Shown in pieces: positions 31,004 to 41,759 of a stretch of 64,000 nt of DNA (within the stretch, counting starts at the first letter, position 1; every line of letters starts with the position of its first letter). Origin of the DNA: Gammaproteobacteria bacterium. GTDB lineage: Bacteria > Pseudomonadota > Gammaproteobacteria > SZUA-229. The stretch spans positions 1 through 64,000 of the forward strand of contig JAOUNI010000007.1 of assembly GCA_029881035.1 (NCBI GenBank). The letters run 5' to 3'. The notes beneath the pieces were generated by a model. The model was not told where the DNA came from. It searched no databases and saw only the letters and a list, made by a program, of their open reading frames with translations. A program made the translations under genes and the position numbers.

Positions 31004-32476
31004 ATGTCGATTTGTAAGGAAATTTTGATCAATATCACACCTCAGGAAACGCGAGTAGCGATTCTTGAGAACGGTATGTTACACGAGTTGTATATTGAGC
31101 GTAGCCGTAGCCGTGGTTTGGTGAGTAATGTTTATAAAGGGCGTGTGGCGAGAGTATTGCCTGGCATGGAGGCAGCATTTATCGAAATTGGTCTGGAGCG
31201 TGCTGCATTTCTGCATGTTTCCGATATGGCCGGTTACAAAAAACAAAATGGCAGTGATGAAACAACAGAGCCTCCACAGATTGGTCGGTTGCTGAGAGAA
31301 GGGCAGGAGTTACTGGTTCAGGTGATCAAGGATCCGCTGGGTACCAAAGGTGCACGTTTGACTACCAATATAACAATCCCATCGCGTTATCTGGTGTTTA
31401 TGCCTAATTCAGAGAACATTGGTGTGTCTTCACGCATTGAAAATGAAGAAGAGCGTGAGCGTCTCAAAAATATGTTGTTATCACAAAAAGGACTGATTAA
31501 AGGTGCCGGTTATATTTTGCGCACTGCAGCGGAAGTTGCTACGGAAGATTCTATAGCCAGAGACATTAATTATCTGAATCGACAATGGGATAATATTAAT
31601 GCAGCTTCTCATGTGGAAGCAGGCAATGTAGTACATAAAGACCTGCCTTTATATCTGCGCACACTGCGTGACATGGTGGATGATGATCTTGAAAAAATCC
31701 GTGTTGATTCACGTGAGAGCTATTGTGCCATGCTGGAATTTGCCGGTACTTATGTGCCAGAAGTAGAAGAGAAAATCGAGCATTATCCGGGTGAACGTCC
31801 CATTTTTGATTTGCACGGTGTTGAAGATGAAATACACAAAGGTCTGGATCGTAAAGTGCATTTGAAATCGGGTGGTTACCTGATCATAGATCAGACCGAA
31901 GCGATGACAACGGTAGATGTTAATACTGGTGCTTATGTTGGTAGTAGGAATCTGGAAGAAACCATTTTCAAAACCAATCTTGAGGCGGCGCAGGCGGTGG
32001 CACGACAATTACGTTTACGCAATCTTGGTGGCATTATTATTCTTGATTTTATTGATATGGGTGAAGAAGAACATAAACGTCAGGTGATTCGGGCATTAGA
32101 AAAAGCACTGGATAAAGATCATGCACGCACTCACGTTTGCGAGGTATCGAGTTTAGGTCTGGTTGAAATGACAAGAAAACGTACACGCGAAAGTTTGGAG
32201 CATGTGCTATGTGGTGTTTGCCCTACCTGTGCTGGTCGTGGCTCAGTGAAGACTGCGGAAACTGTTTGTTATGAAATATTCAGGGAGATATTGCGTGAGG
32301 CACGTCAGTTTGATGCCAGGGAATTACTAGTATTAGCTTCGCAGGAAGTTGTTGATTTGCTGGTTGATGAAGAGTCTGCCAGTTTGGCTGAATTGGAAGA
32401 TTTTATCGAAATACCGATTCGTTTTCAGGCTGAGTCTATGTATACACAAGAGCAATATGATGTTGTGATTGTGTAG
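31004..32476 (+). CDS. rng: Ribonuclease G
   Basis: EILINITPQETRVAILENGMLHELYIERSRSRGLVSNVYKGRVARVLPGMEAAFIEIG; CPTCAGRGSVKT; DVNTGAYVGSRNLEETIFKTNLEAA. Confidence 0.97.
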   Translation: MSICKEILINITPQETRVAILENGMLHELYIERSRSRGLVSNVYKGRVARVLPGMEAAFIEIGLERAAFLHVSDMAGYKKQNGSDETTEPPQIGRLLREGQELLVQVIKDPLGTKGARLTTNITIPSRYLVFMPNSENIGVSSRIENEEERERLKNMLLSQKGLIKGAGYILRTAAEVATEDSIARDINYLNRQWDNINAASHVEAGNVVHKDLPLYLRTLRDMVDDDLEKIRVDSRESYCAMLEFAGTYVPEVEEKIEHYPGERPIFDLHGVEDEIHKGLDRKVHLKSGGYLIIDQTEAMTTVDVNTGAYVGSRNLEETIFKTNLEAAQAVARQLRLRNLGGIIILDFIDMGEEEHKRQVIRALEKALDKDHARTHVCEVSSLGLVEMTRKRTRESLEHVLCGVCPTCAGRGSVKTAETVCYEIFREILREARQFDARELLVLASQEVVDLLVDEESASLAELEDFIEIPIRFQAESMYTQEQYDVVIV

Positions 32477-32509
32477 TGCTGACGACATTGTAATCCTGAG
32501 AAATAGTAA

Positions 32510-35500
32510 ATGACCTGGTTTGACAAAGTTCGTCTTTACCTGATTTATACAGTCGCTGTAATACTGATTGTTCTCGCAGTAATTTTCAGTGCGTTGCGTG
32601 CCGCGTTACCTCATGCAACCGGTTATGTCCAGGAGCTTGAACAGACATTAACTGATCAAATTGGGCTGCCCGTTTCGATTGCCAGCATGGATGCAGATAT
32701 GTACGGGCTAATACCACGACTTAAATTAGTCGATGTAGTTATCTACGATAAAGAAAATCAGCGTGAATTGCTGCGATTAGATGAGGCTTTTTTTGCATTG
32801 GCCTTTGTTGATTCTATTCTTCAATGGTCGCCCATAGTGGGTGATATTAGCCTGGTCGGTGCAGATCTTTATATAGAACGTTATGCCGATAATCGATGGC
32901 GTATTCAGGGTATTGAATTCGGTGGTAACGTCGCATCATCGTCAACTAGCAGTTCTGCTAATGAACTTATTTCTGCAATAAAAAATACAAGTTTTTCTCT
33001 GTTAGAAAGTGACATTCATTGGCGTGATTATCAATTGCATAGCGGGCAGCTCGATTTTATCGACGCCAATATTTTTATTGAGGAGTTCTTTGGTGACCAT
33101 AGTCTGGAAATAGATTTACAGTTACCAGAAAAATATGGTGAATCTCTTAGGTTAATTGTTAAAACTGACGGTGATCTTGCGCACTTATCAGAAGCTGATC
33201 TGGATGTCTATTTACAAGCCAGAGCAATAAATTTAGGGCAATGGTCTTCCGCGCTGGATATGAGTGATTTGCCGACGGTGAATGGTGTGTTTAGCGGCGA
33301 GTTATGGCTGAATCGTGAAGATAAGGAGTTATCTCAAATCACGCTAGATGCAGTTATGAGCCGGTTAAATGTGACGCGAAAAAAACAGGGCGGATTTTCA
33401 ATAGATAGTGTTACGGGTAAATTTGACTGGAAAAAAACAGATCGTGGCTGGTATTTTAGCAGTCGAGATATTCGCCTTAAAAAACAGGCCGTCGCGTGGC
33501 AGGTTCCCGCTAGAGTTAATATTATTAGAGATAAAGAAGGATTGTCATTGACTGCGACTTATTTCCGATCTCAAGATCTAATTAACATTGCGGGTGTTTT
33601 TTTTGATGATGAACAATTAGGCATTGTTAATACTTATCGACTTAATGATTTTTCGGGAGATTTTTATAATCTAGTTGTGACTTTGCCGGACGGCGATATG
33701 CAAAAAATTAAGTTCTCAACAACGTTCGAAAATCTTAATTTTTACGTACCAGGCAGTGAAATATTATTTCGTGGTGTAGATGGTGTATTAACGTACGCTG
33801 AGGATCAATCTAGAGTTGAGTTATTATCTGAGACTGTGGTAATGGATTTTGGGGATTTATTTCGTCAGCCATTGTCTGCTGATCTGGCAGAAGGCGTTGT
33901 GTTCTTGCAACGTAAAGACAATAACTGGCATATTAGTTCAGATGATTTTTATTTATTGAATCCAGATATTGAGATAAATACACGTTTAAATCTGGTGGTG
34001 GATAACAAGGGCGCATTATTTGCGGATATTCAATCTAACTTTGTAAATGCAATCGGTGCATCAATCCGTAAATATTATCCACTACCGATTATGTCAACGG
34101 GTTTGTTGAGTTGGTTAGACAGGGCTATTACTGATGGTTTTGTTGAATCGGGCAGTTTCGCTCTGCATGGTGATTTGAATCAGTTTCCTTATGTAGATAA
34201 TGACGGTGTTATGCAAGTTGTTTTTGATGTGTATTATTTAACTTTAAATTTTCTTGAAGGCTGGCCATCACTGAATAACTCAAGTGGGCATGTTCGTTTT
34301 AATAATACTTCGATGTCTATAAGCGATGCCGGTGGGCAAACTTACCGGGGAAAAATGCTCAGGTCAAATATACGTATTCCTGATTTTAATAAACCACGTT
34401 TATTTATTGATGGCTACGTTGATGCTCCTGCAGAAGATCTTCAGCACTATGTCTGGAATAGTGGTCTGGATGATATTCTGGGAACAGCCATGAAGCAGTT
34501 TCATGCAAGCGGTGATACCGAGCTTGGCTTGACGCTGGAAATACCGATGGACAATAACATGGAGGAAATACTGGCTTATGGTTATTTGCAACTAAACGAT
34601 AATGAACTGTTTTTTCCTGTAATGAGTTATGCGTTGAAGAATGTTTCAGGTCGCCTGTTTTTTGATGGTGATCAGCTGGAAGCCAAAGGGGTCAAAGCAA
34701 ACTTCGAGGGTGCACCTATCAATATTAATATATCAAGCATTGATGTGTTTTCTAATGAACAGATGTCGGTGAAAATTCCAGAAACTAATGCAGTTGATGG
34801 AAAAAATATTCGACCCGAAATGGTTTTTAATATTAAAGGACGTTTACCTGCTGACGGCTTATTGAAAAAATTTGAGTGGATTCCAGAAAGCTGGGTTGAT
34901 GGGGCATCAGATTGGGATGTGACCGTGCATTTACCAAAAAATACTCTAGATTATTCGGTTTTTGTAGAGATGAATTCGAATCTCGAAGGTACGGTTATCA
35001 GTTTATCAGATGCCGTTAGTAAACCTGGTACGGCATCGTTGCCGGTCAATTTCGAACTCAAAGCTTTGGGTAATGGTTTGCAGGTAGATGTCAAGTCTAA
35101 AGAGAAATTTACATTATTTGCAACCAGAAATGATGACAATATATGGGATTTTGTTGTCGACTCTGCTTTGATTCGTGGTAGTGGCAACTTTGCAGAAGAT
35201 TTGAATAATAATTCAACGGCATCACTGGATCTTGAATATATCGATTTGCTGACATTATTTAAATCCACTAACAAAGCTGGTGAATCTATATCGTTGCCAC
35301 CCACCTTTTTTCCGTCATTAAACCTTTCGACAAAGGTGCTTTTATGGAATGACTGGAAGTTTAATGATGCTAAACTTGAAACCAGTTGGCATTCGCACGG
35401 CATGTTAATTAACTCAATAAATTTATTAGGGCCATCGTTACAAATTAGTGGTCGTGGTAGTTGGTTAACGTCATGGCAAAATAAACATGAATCCAACTTT

Positions 35501-36136
35501 AAATTTTTTGTAAAAAGCAGTGATTTGGGCAATACATTATCAGCGTTAAACCTCAGCAATAATATGAAGCGCTGTGAGCAAACGGCAACGGTCGACTGGC
35601 GATGGTTTGATGAGCCTTACCGTTTTTCATGGCAGACCGTACAAGGTGTCTCACATTTTACATTGAAAGAGGGTGAGGTTAAGGCGTTAGATCCTGGGGC
35701 CAGCGGAAGAATTGTAGGGCTACTTAATATATTTAAGTTAATGGACAGGTTAACGTTAAATTTTAAAGATGTTGCTGGTGAAGGGTTCAGTTTTGATTCG
35801 GTTGAGGGTGATTTTGATTTCCGTGATGGTTATGCTTCGAGTAATAATATTGATGTGAAAGCGGCTGCTGCCAATATGAAGCTAAAAGGTCGAATTGGCA
35901 TGGTCGATAAGGATTATGATCTGCTCATGCAGGTTAAGCCAAATTCATCTGCAGCCGCATTTACTGGTGGCACGTTGGCAGGCGGGCCGATTTTGGGTGC
36001 AGGTCTTGTGTTAATTAATAAATTATTAGGGCTGGAAGCGAGTGCTTACGATGAGTATAAAATTACAGGCTCATGGGATGAGCCGAAAGTTGATAAAATT
36101 GCTGAGCGCATCGCAGAGAAAGACTTAGAAGAATAG
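32510..36136 (+). CDS. yhdP: YhdP family (AsmA-like/DUF3971) envelope protein
   Basis: 1208 aa with one N-terminal TM; lies after maf-rng; C-terminal GTLAGGPILGAGLVLINKLLGLEASAYDEYKITGSWDEPKVD. Confidence 0.9.
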   Translation: MTWFDKVRLYLIYTVAVILIVLAVIFSALRAALPHATGYVQELEQTLTDQIGLPVSIASMDADMYGLIPRLKLVDVVIYDKENQRELLRLDEAFFALAFVDSILQWSPIVGDISLVGADLYIERYADNRWRIQGIEFGGNVASSSTSSSANELISAIKNTSFSLLESDIHWRDYQLHSGQLDFIDANIFIEEFFGDHSLEIDLQLPEKYGESLRLIVKTDGDLAHLSEADLDVYLQARAINLGQWSSALDMSDLPTVNGVFSGELWLNREDKELSQITLDAVMSRLNVTRKKQGGFSIDSVTGKFDWKKTDRGWYFSSRDIRLKKQAVAWQVPARVNIIRDKEGLSLTATYFRSQDLINIAGVFFDDEQLGIVNTYRLNDFSGDFYNLVVTLPDGDMQKIKFSTTFENLNFYVPGSEILFRGVDGVLTYAEDQSRVELLSETVVMDFGDLFRQPLSADLAEGVVFLQRKDNNWHISSDDFYLLNPDIEINTRLNLVVDNKGALFADIQSNFVNAIGASIRKYYPLPIMSTGLLSWLDRAITDGFVESGSFALHGDLNQFPYVDNDGVMQVVFDVYYLTLNFLEGWPSLNNSSGHVRFNNTSMSISDAGGQTYRGKMLRSNIRIPDFNKPRLFIDGYVDAPAEDLQHYVWNSGLDDILGTAMKQFHASGDTELGLTLEIPMDNNMEEILAYGYLQLNDNELFFPVMSYALKNVSGRLFFDGDQLEAKGVKANFEGAPININISSIDVFSNEQMSVKIPETNAVDGKNIRPEMVFNIKGRLPADGLLKKFEWIPESWVDGASDWDVTVHLPKNTLDYSVFVEMNSNLEGTVISLSDAVSKPGTASLPVNFELKALGNGLQVDVKSKEKFTLFATRNDDNIWDFVVDSALIRGSGNFAEDLNNNSTASLDLEYIDLLTLFKSTNKAGESISLPPTFFPSLNLSTKVLLWNDWKFNDAKLETSWHSHGMLINSINLLGPSLQISGRGSWLTSWQNKHESNFKFFVKSSDLGNTLSALNLSNNMKRCEQTATVDWRWFDEPYRFSWQTVQGVSHFTLKEGEVKALDPGASGRIVGLLNIFKLMDRLTLNFKDVAGEGFSFDSVEGDFDFRDGYASSNNIDVKAAAANMKLKGRIGMVDKDYDLLMQVKPNSSAAAFTGGTLAGGPILGAGLVLINKLLGLEASAYDEYKITGSWDEPKVDKIAERIAEKDLEE

Positions 36137-36138
36137 AT

Positions 36139-36549
36139 ATGCATAAAGTTATAATTACCCCATTTTTTTTGTATAACCTGCTGAAAAGACTTTTTATTTT
36201 GTTTGTTCTGGTTTCGGGGGTATTATTTGCTGTGACTGTAAGTGCGGATGTGGCTGAATCTGGGGAGCAGCAATGGAAGTTGACAGAAGAACAATGGGAT
36301 TTGGTCAAGCAGGGCGAACAATTATTGGAAATTCCAGTGATGCAACAGGTGGTTAATACATGGTCGTTAAAACCAAATCAGGCTATAGAGTTAAGATATC
36401 CTGGTGGAGAAGAAGGTGAATTGTGGGTTGGTGAGCTGAAAGATTGGTTGATTTCGCTGGCAATTCCTTCACAATATTTGTTTGTGGTTGCCGGCAGTGG
36501 TGAAGCAGGTGTTATTATTATCAAAATATTCAAAGCTGGAGAGTTATAA
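36139..36549 (+). CDS. Hypothetical exported protein
   Basis: 136 aa ORF with signal peptide tightly spaced between yhdP and the nitrilase-family gene; no family recognised. Confidence 0.6.
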   Translation: MHKVIITPFFLYNLLKRLFILFVLVSGVLFAVTVSADVAESGEQQWKLTEEQWDLVKQGEQLLEIPVMQQVVNTWSLKPNQAIELRYPGGEEGELWVGELKDWLISLAIPSQYLFVVAGSGEAGVIIIKIFKAGEL

Positions 36550-36551
36550 AG

Positions 36552-37382
36552 GTGAGTAAGGTTGCAGCAATTCAAATGGCATCAGGCCCAAATGTGCAGG
36601 CGAATTTGGATGAGGCCGGAAAATTTATAAAAATTGCTGTTCAGCAAGGGGCAGAGCTGATCGTTTTGCCTGAGAATTTTGCCATTATGGGTATGGCTGA
36701 AACAGATAAGGTAGGTATTGCCGAGAAATATGGGCATGGCTTGATTCAGGATTTTTTGCGTGACCAGGCATCAAAACATGGTGTATGGGTAGTCGGTGGT
36801 ACGATTCCTATTCAATCGAGCGAGACCAATAAAGTTTATGCGGCATGTCTACTATTCAATGATTCTGGTGAGGTGGAAGCTCGTTACGACAAAATTCATT
36901 TATTCGATGTGACTCTGGCAGAGAGTGGGGAAAGTTATACAGAGTCTGAAACCACGGCATCGGGAGATAAAATCGTCGTTGCCGACACACCTTTTGGCCG
37001 TCTTGGTCTGGCCATTTGTTACGATCTTCGTTTTCCTGAAATGTTTAGGGCAATGGCTGAAGCTGGGGTGGATATTTTTGCACTACCTTCGGCGTTTACC
37101 AGCCTGACGGGTAAGGCACACTGGGAAACTTTGATTCGCGCGCGTGCCATCGAAAATCTATCGTATATGGTTGCAGCCGCACAGGGGGGATACCATGTTA
37201 ATGGTCGTGAGACTCATGGTGATAGCATGATTGTTGATCCCTGGGGAGTGGTGCTTAATCGCCTGCCACACGGTACTGGCGTAGTTGTATCTGAGATTGA
37301 TGTTACTAAGCTCAATAAGACACGTAAATTATTTCCTGCACTGAGCCACCGGCGTCTGAATTGTAAAATTAAGTTCGGTTAA
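36552..37382 (+). CDS. Carbon-nitrogen hydrolase family protein (Nit1/deaminated-glutathione amidase-like)
   Basis: VLPENFAIMG; YDKIHLFDVTL; GLAICYDLRFPEMFRAMAEAGVDIFALPSAFT. Confidence 0.92.
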   Translation: MSKVAAIQMASGPNVQANLDEAGKFIKIAVQQGAELIVLPENFAIMGMAETDKVGIAEKYGHGLIQDFLRDQASKHGVWVVGGTIPIQSSETNKVYAACLLFNDSGEVEARYDKIHLFDVTLAESGESYTESETTASGDKIVVADTPFGRLGLAICYDLRFPEMFRAMAEAGVDIFALPSAFTSLTGKAHWETLIRARAIENLSYMVAAAQGGYHVNGRETHGDSMIVDPWGVVLNRLPHGTGVVVSEIDVTKLNKTRKLFPALSHRRLNCKIKFG

Positions 37383-37409
37383 TACAGGATGTTGAGGGCT
37401 GACTTATTC

Positions 37410-37925
37410 TCAAGTCAGCCCCTGATCTTGTAGATCTCGTAAATATTTAAATAATTTACGTGAAGAGGTAGGTGGTTTTTCCTGTTGTTGCTCACGTTTT
37501 GCCTGACGGATCAGCTGATTGATGTGCTGGCGATCAATATCAGGGTGAGTGTCGATGATTTCATTAAGTGCAGTTTTATCATCTGCCAGTAAACGGTCGC
37601 GCCATTGTTCTGTTTTTCTGAATTGCACCGTATTTGTATCATGTTTGTGCCTGATCTGCTCAATCTGTTTTTTTACCGCTTCGTTGTCAATCTGACGCAT
37701 GATTTTTCCAATGTATTGACGCTGTCGTTTAAGCCCGCTGCGAGATTGTATTTTTCGTGCTGTGCTAACAGCGTCATTGAGTTCTTCCGGTAGATTCATG
37801 GCGTCAAGTTCACTCTGCTTGAGTTTGAGCAGTTCTTCGCCCAATTTTGTTAGCGCATCGCAATCACGTTTTACCTGTGATTTGCTGGGCAGCAAATCAT
37901 CATCAAATTCATCATCGGTCATCAC
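37410..37925 (-). CDS. yjgA: YjgA/DarP family ribosome-associated protein
   Basis: SKSQVKRDCDALTKLGEELLKL; RQRQYIGKIMRQID; LRDLQDQG. Confidence 0.92.
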   Translation of the reverse strand: MMTDDEFDDDLLPSKSQVKRDCDALTKLGEELLKLKQSELDAMNLPEELNDAVSTARKIQSRSGLKRQRQYIGKIMRQIDNEAVKKQIEQIRHKHDTNTVQFRKTEQWRDRLLADDKTALNEIIDTHPDIDRQHINQLIRQAKREQQQEKPPTSSRKLFKYLRDLQDQGLT

Positions 37926-38737
37926 AGATCGTCGAACTCCTCAGTGTTGTCTATGGCTTTTTTGAAATTCATGGTTTTATCAGACAGAAATTGTGCGTTA
38001 TTGAGTGACATAGTCAGTTGCCGTTTACCGTCTTCCCATTTTTCAATTTTGACGGGAAGATTATTTAGACTGGGTGCCAGCCATAAATAAATAGGGTGTT
38101 TATTTGAGCTGTCGTCACGCTCTACCTTGATGGTCTGCATGATATTACCGTTGACTTCTATTTCATCAACGCCGTGTGTAATAAATGAGTAGGTCTGGAA
38201 TCGGCCTTTGACCATCATGGTGTATTTCTGAAGTGGGGTATTTTCACTGGTGTTGGTCATTAAGGGAATCATGTAGCTACTTGTGTCCCATACCGGTTCA
38301 TCTATTTTAAGATCCAGTTCTTCCCCGTAGGCTGTGCCGTTGACTTTACCCAGTAGTTTTTCACTAGATTGAATCCAGTCAATTTTTATCTGGATATCAC
38401 GATTTTTTTCGTCATCGGATGTTTGTCGGTAACTGAATTCAGTCAGTAGTAATTGGCCGTTCTGTATTGATAAAAAGCTATTTTCATCCAGTTCATCGTT
38501 ACGTAGCATTGCTGCTAGTCCTACCGGCTCGGTGTGTTGAGTGATGCGGATGCCATTATTCTCATGTTTGAGTGAATAAACACTTTTCGCTAAAGTTACC
38601 CCATATTTTTTAAGATCATAGCTGGCACTAAATTCAAGCGGCAGTGAAAATCCAGTGGAAGGCAGGAGGATCAGTGTCAGTATTAGCGCACTGACAGTAG
38701 TTCTTATCGAGGTAAAGAAAGCGTATCGGATTGCCAT
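37922..38737 (-). CDS. DUF3108 domain-containing exported protein
   Basis: LEFSASYDLKKYGVTLAKSVYSL; IYLWLAPSLNNLPVKIEKWEDGKRQLTMSL. Confidence 0.82.
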   Translation of the reverse strand: MAIRYAFFTSIRTTVSALILTLILLPSTGFSLPLEFSASYDLKKYGVTLAKSVYSLKHENNGIRITQHTEPVGLAAMLRNDELDENSFLSIQNGQLLLTEFSYRQTSDDEKNRDIQIKIDWIQSSEKLLGKVNGTAYGEELDLKIDEPVWDTSSYMIPLMTNTSENTPLQKYTMMVKGRFQTYSFITHGVDEIEVNGNIMQTIKVERDDSSNKHPIYLWLAPSLNNLPVKIEKWEDGKRQLTMSLNNAQFLSDKTMNFKKAIDNTEEFDDL

Positions 38738-39366
38738 ATTGCTATTTCATTTACAGGTTTATTGTCAAAGTGTACACGATTATTGATCAAGCTGAGCCGG
38801 CCACTGGTAAACCATTCTATAGCGAGTGGGTAAATAATATGTTCCTGTTTTAATACACGCGCGGCGAGTGAGGTTTCATCATCATCAAGTACCGGTAGCT
38901 TCGCCTGTATGACAACAGGGCCGCTATCAAGTTCGTTACTGACAAAATGAACACTGGCACCATGTTGGTCATGGCCCGCTTCGAGAGCACGTCGGTGTGT
39001 GTGCAGGCCTTTAAATTCGGGTAATAACGAAGGATGAATGTTGAGTATACGGCCTTCATATTGTTCGATAAAGGCCTTTGGTAATATTCGCATAAAGCCG
39101 GCCAGCACGATTAGATCAGGATTCAGTTCGGCCACCTGATTAGTTAAAGCTTCATCGAATTTCGTGCGTTCAGTAAACTTGGTATGGTCGATAACTATCG
39201 TCCTGATACCAGCAGTTTTGGTTTTTGCAAGACCTAAAGCATCGGGGCGATTACTGATAACGGCACTGATATTTGCGTGAATCCGTTTGTCGGCAACGGC
39301 ATCAATAATCGCCTGAAGATTACTGCCTGAGCCTGAAATTAATATGACGATTGACGGCGTGCTCAC
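38704..39366 (-). CDS. purN: Phosphoribosylglycinamide formyltransferase
   Basis: IVILISGSGSNLQAIIDA; ILNIHPSLLPEFKGLHTHRRALEAG; GASVHFVSNELDSGPVV. Confidence 0.96.
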   Translation of the reverse strand: MSTPSIVILISGSGSNLQAIIDAVADKRIHANISAVISNRPDALGLAKTKTAGIRTIVIDHTKFTERTKFDEALTNQVAELNPDLIVLAGFMRILPKAFIEQYEGRILNIHPSLLPEFKGLHTHRRALEAGHDQHGASVHFVSNELDSGPVVIQAKLPVLDDDETSLAARVLKQEHIIYPLAIEWFTSGRLSLINNRVHFDNKPVNEIAIWQSDTLSLPR

Positions 39367-39378
39367 TGGCGCAAATGT

Positions 39379-40428
39379 TTATTTGAAAACAACGTTGGCT
39401 TCGCCTGATGATTGAACTATTTCGCCCAAACGCCAAGCTTTTTCACCTGCATCATTAAAAGCCTTAATGGTGTTGCCTGCGTCTTCTTCAGCAACGATGA
39501 TGGCCATGCCAATGCCGCAGTTGAAAGTTCGGTACATTTCATTTATTTCGATATTACCGTTCTTTTGCAGCCATTCAAATACAGGTGGTAATTTGCAACT
39601 CTGTTCATCGAGAATGGCCTGAGTGTTATTGGGCAGGACACGTGGAATATTTTCGAGCAGGCCGCCGCCAGTAATGTGAGCTAGTGCATGCAGAGGAATG
39701 GTTTTTAATACTTTGAGAATCGATGAAACATAGATACGTGTAGGTGCCAGCAGCGCATTGCCCAGTGTGGTGTCACCGCAGGCCTGGTCTAGCGAAGCCT
39801 TGCTGACTTCGATGACTTTGCGAACCAGAGAATAACCGTTTGAATGAGGTCCGCTGGAAGCCAGTGCGATAATGGCATCACCGGCTTTTACCTTTGAACC
39901 ATCGATAATATTTTCTTTTTCGACCACCCCGACGCAGAACCCGGCCAGATCGTAATCGCCTTCACTATACATACCCGGCATTTCAGCCGTTTCACCGCCA
40001 ATCAATGCAGCACCGGATTGGCGACAGCCCTCAGCGATACCTTCAATAACATTAGCCGCTATCTCAGTGTTCAGTTTACCAGTGGCGTAATAATCGAGGA
40101 AAAATAGTGGTTCGGCACCCAGTACCAGGATATCGTTGACACACATAGCAACCAGGTCAATGCCGATCGTGTCGTGTTTGTCTAGCTCTATCGCCAGTTT
40201 CAGTTTTGTGCCGACGCCATCGGTGCCGGAAACCAGTACAGGTTGTTTGTAACCGGCCGGAATTTCGAATAAACCGCCAAAACCACCGATACTGCCCATC
40301 ACGCCTGGACGCTTTGTGCTATTCACGCTACCGCGAATTTTCTCGACCAGCAGGTTGCCTGCATCGATATCGACACCGGCATCGCGGTAACTGAGGGAGA
40401 TGTTTTTATTTTGAGTATTATCCGACAT
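39379..40428 (-). CDS. purM: Phosphoribosylformylglycinamidine cyclo-ligase
   Basis: [61 protein letters not shown]. Confidence 0.98.
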   Translation of the reverse strand: MSDNTQNKNISLSYRDAGVDIDAGNLLVEKIRGSVNSTKRPGVMGSIGGFGGLFEIPAGYKQPVLVSGTDGVGTKLKLAIELDKHDTIGIDLVAMCVNDILVLGAEPLFFLDYYATGKLNTEIAANVIEGIAEGCRQSGAALIGGETAEMPGMYSEGDYDLAGFCVGVVEKENIIDGSKVKAGDAIIALASSGPHSNGYSLVRKVIEVSKASLDQACGDTTLGNALLAPTRIYVSSILKVLKTIPLHALAHITGGGLLENIPRVLPNNTQAILDEQSCKLPPVFEWLQKNGNIEINEMYRTFNCGIGMAIIVAEEDAGNTIKAFNDAGEKAWRLGEIVQSSGEANVVFK

Positions 40429-40545
40429 TATTGGAAGCCAGTACTTGTGTGATATTAATAGGTGATTTTAAGGTGTGATATTGTACACGCTCTTAGCTGT
40501 GTGATTGTATAATCTGTCGAAATAATCCTCCAGTTTAATCATTTT

Positions 40546-41757
40546 ATGGTCTATCAAAAAACAAAATTTCATCTTGGCTTTGCTTCAAACACAAGGCTAA
40601 AAACACTTCTATTGGTCTTCTGGTTGTCTATATTGGCACCGCTGACGGCTTCTGCCGTGGTAGTTGAAGGTTTGTTTGAAGTTGAGATGCCTGTTCTTGA
40701 TGAAAGTAAGGAAATTCGTCGTGCCGCACAGGATGATGGTTTGGTCGAAGTACTCGTTCGTGTTTCCGGTGATAGCCATATTCTTGAAAAAATTGAAGCA
40801 CCAGCGGCAAACAGTTATGTACAGCAGTTTGAATATTTGGTGCAACCCTCAATCGAGATTGGTGGTGCGCCCACGCAACTACTCTGGGTGCGTTACAACG
40901 CGACCAGAATACTGGATTTTTTACGTAAACAAGCAATCCCTATTTGGGGTGAGCGTCGAAGCCAGGTGGTAATATGGCTAGCCGTACGGGATGGTAATCA
41001 ACGATATATCCTGAAAAATGGCGATACTTCTTTGATCAAATCAAAAGCTGATGCAGCATTTAGTCGCCGTGGCATGCCGGTAATCTGGCCACAAAATGAT
41101 GCAATCGATCAGCAATTAGTCCGTTTTGCTGATGTCTGGGCGGGTTTTGCTGATCCATTAAATCAGGCTTCAAAACGATATTCATCAGGGCCTGTTATCG
41201 CGGCTAATATGGGCTGGAATGGATCTGAGTGGGAAGGTGAATGGTCTTTATTGCTAGATGATGAGGTTCATAAATGGAGTCTGCATGGTCTGGATTATGT
41301 GGGCCTTATTTCGACAGCTACTGATCTGATTGCTGATATTATGGGGCAAAAATATGCAGTGCTGGAGACTTTTGATGTCACTCAGTTAACAACAATTTCG
41401 GTAGAAATTGATCAGGTTAAAAATGTGGAAAACTATCGACGCATCAATAAATATCTGATGAGTTTATCGGCAGTGCAATCAGTGCGGCTTTCACAGGTTG
41501 AACCGAATCGCGTGTTTTTTGACCTGGCCTTGCGTAGTAAAGTAGATGATTTACTGAATCAGATTAAGTCAGGCTCAATTTTAGCGTTACTTGCAGCTGA
41601 TAATGTTGACCGGGAGTCCGAGCAAAAATCACAAGGTGAGTTGAAGGATGAACAGATCATAACGGATACACCTGAAAATATAACAACAAATACCACAGCC
41701 AGCGATGTTGCTTTACTTCCGGTGAAAACAGTAATTTACCGTTTTGCGTTGCAGTAG
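40546..41757 (+). CDS. DUF2066 domain-containing exported protein
   Basis: Signal peptide then VVEGLFEVEMPVLDESKEIRRAAQDDGLVEVLVRVSGDSHILE; just upstream of hda and divergent from purM. Confidence 0.85.
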   Translation: MVYQKTKFHLGFASNTRLKTLLLVFWLSILAPLTASAVVVEGLFEVEMPVLDESKEIRRAAQDDGLVEVLVRVSGDSHILEKIEAPAANSYVQQFEYLVQPSIEIGGAPTQLLWVRYNATRILDFLRKQAIPIWGERRSQVVIWLAVRDGNQRYILKNGDTSLIKSKADAAFSRRGMPVIWPQNDAIDQQLVRFADVWAGFADPLNQASKRYSSGPVIAANMGWNGSEWEGEWSLLLDDEVHKWSLHGLDYVGLISTATDLIADIMGQKYAVLETFDVTQLTTISVEIDQVKNVENYRRINKYLMSLSAVQSVRLSQVEPNRVFFDLALRSKVDDLLNQIKSGSILALLAADNVDRESEQKSQGELKDEQIITDTPENITTNTTASDVALLPVKTVIYRFALQ

Positions 41758-41759
41758 TC

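Noticed and set aside
34951-35559. 202-aa minus-strand ORF
   Set aside because: Antisense within yhdP, which has a continuous 1208-aa frame.
37396-37421. gggctgacttattctcaagtcagccc hairpin as a terminator
   Set aside because: Overlaps the yjgA 3' coding end and lacks a T-run on either strand; not called as a confident terminator.
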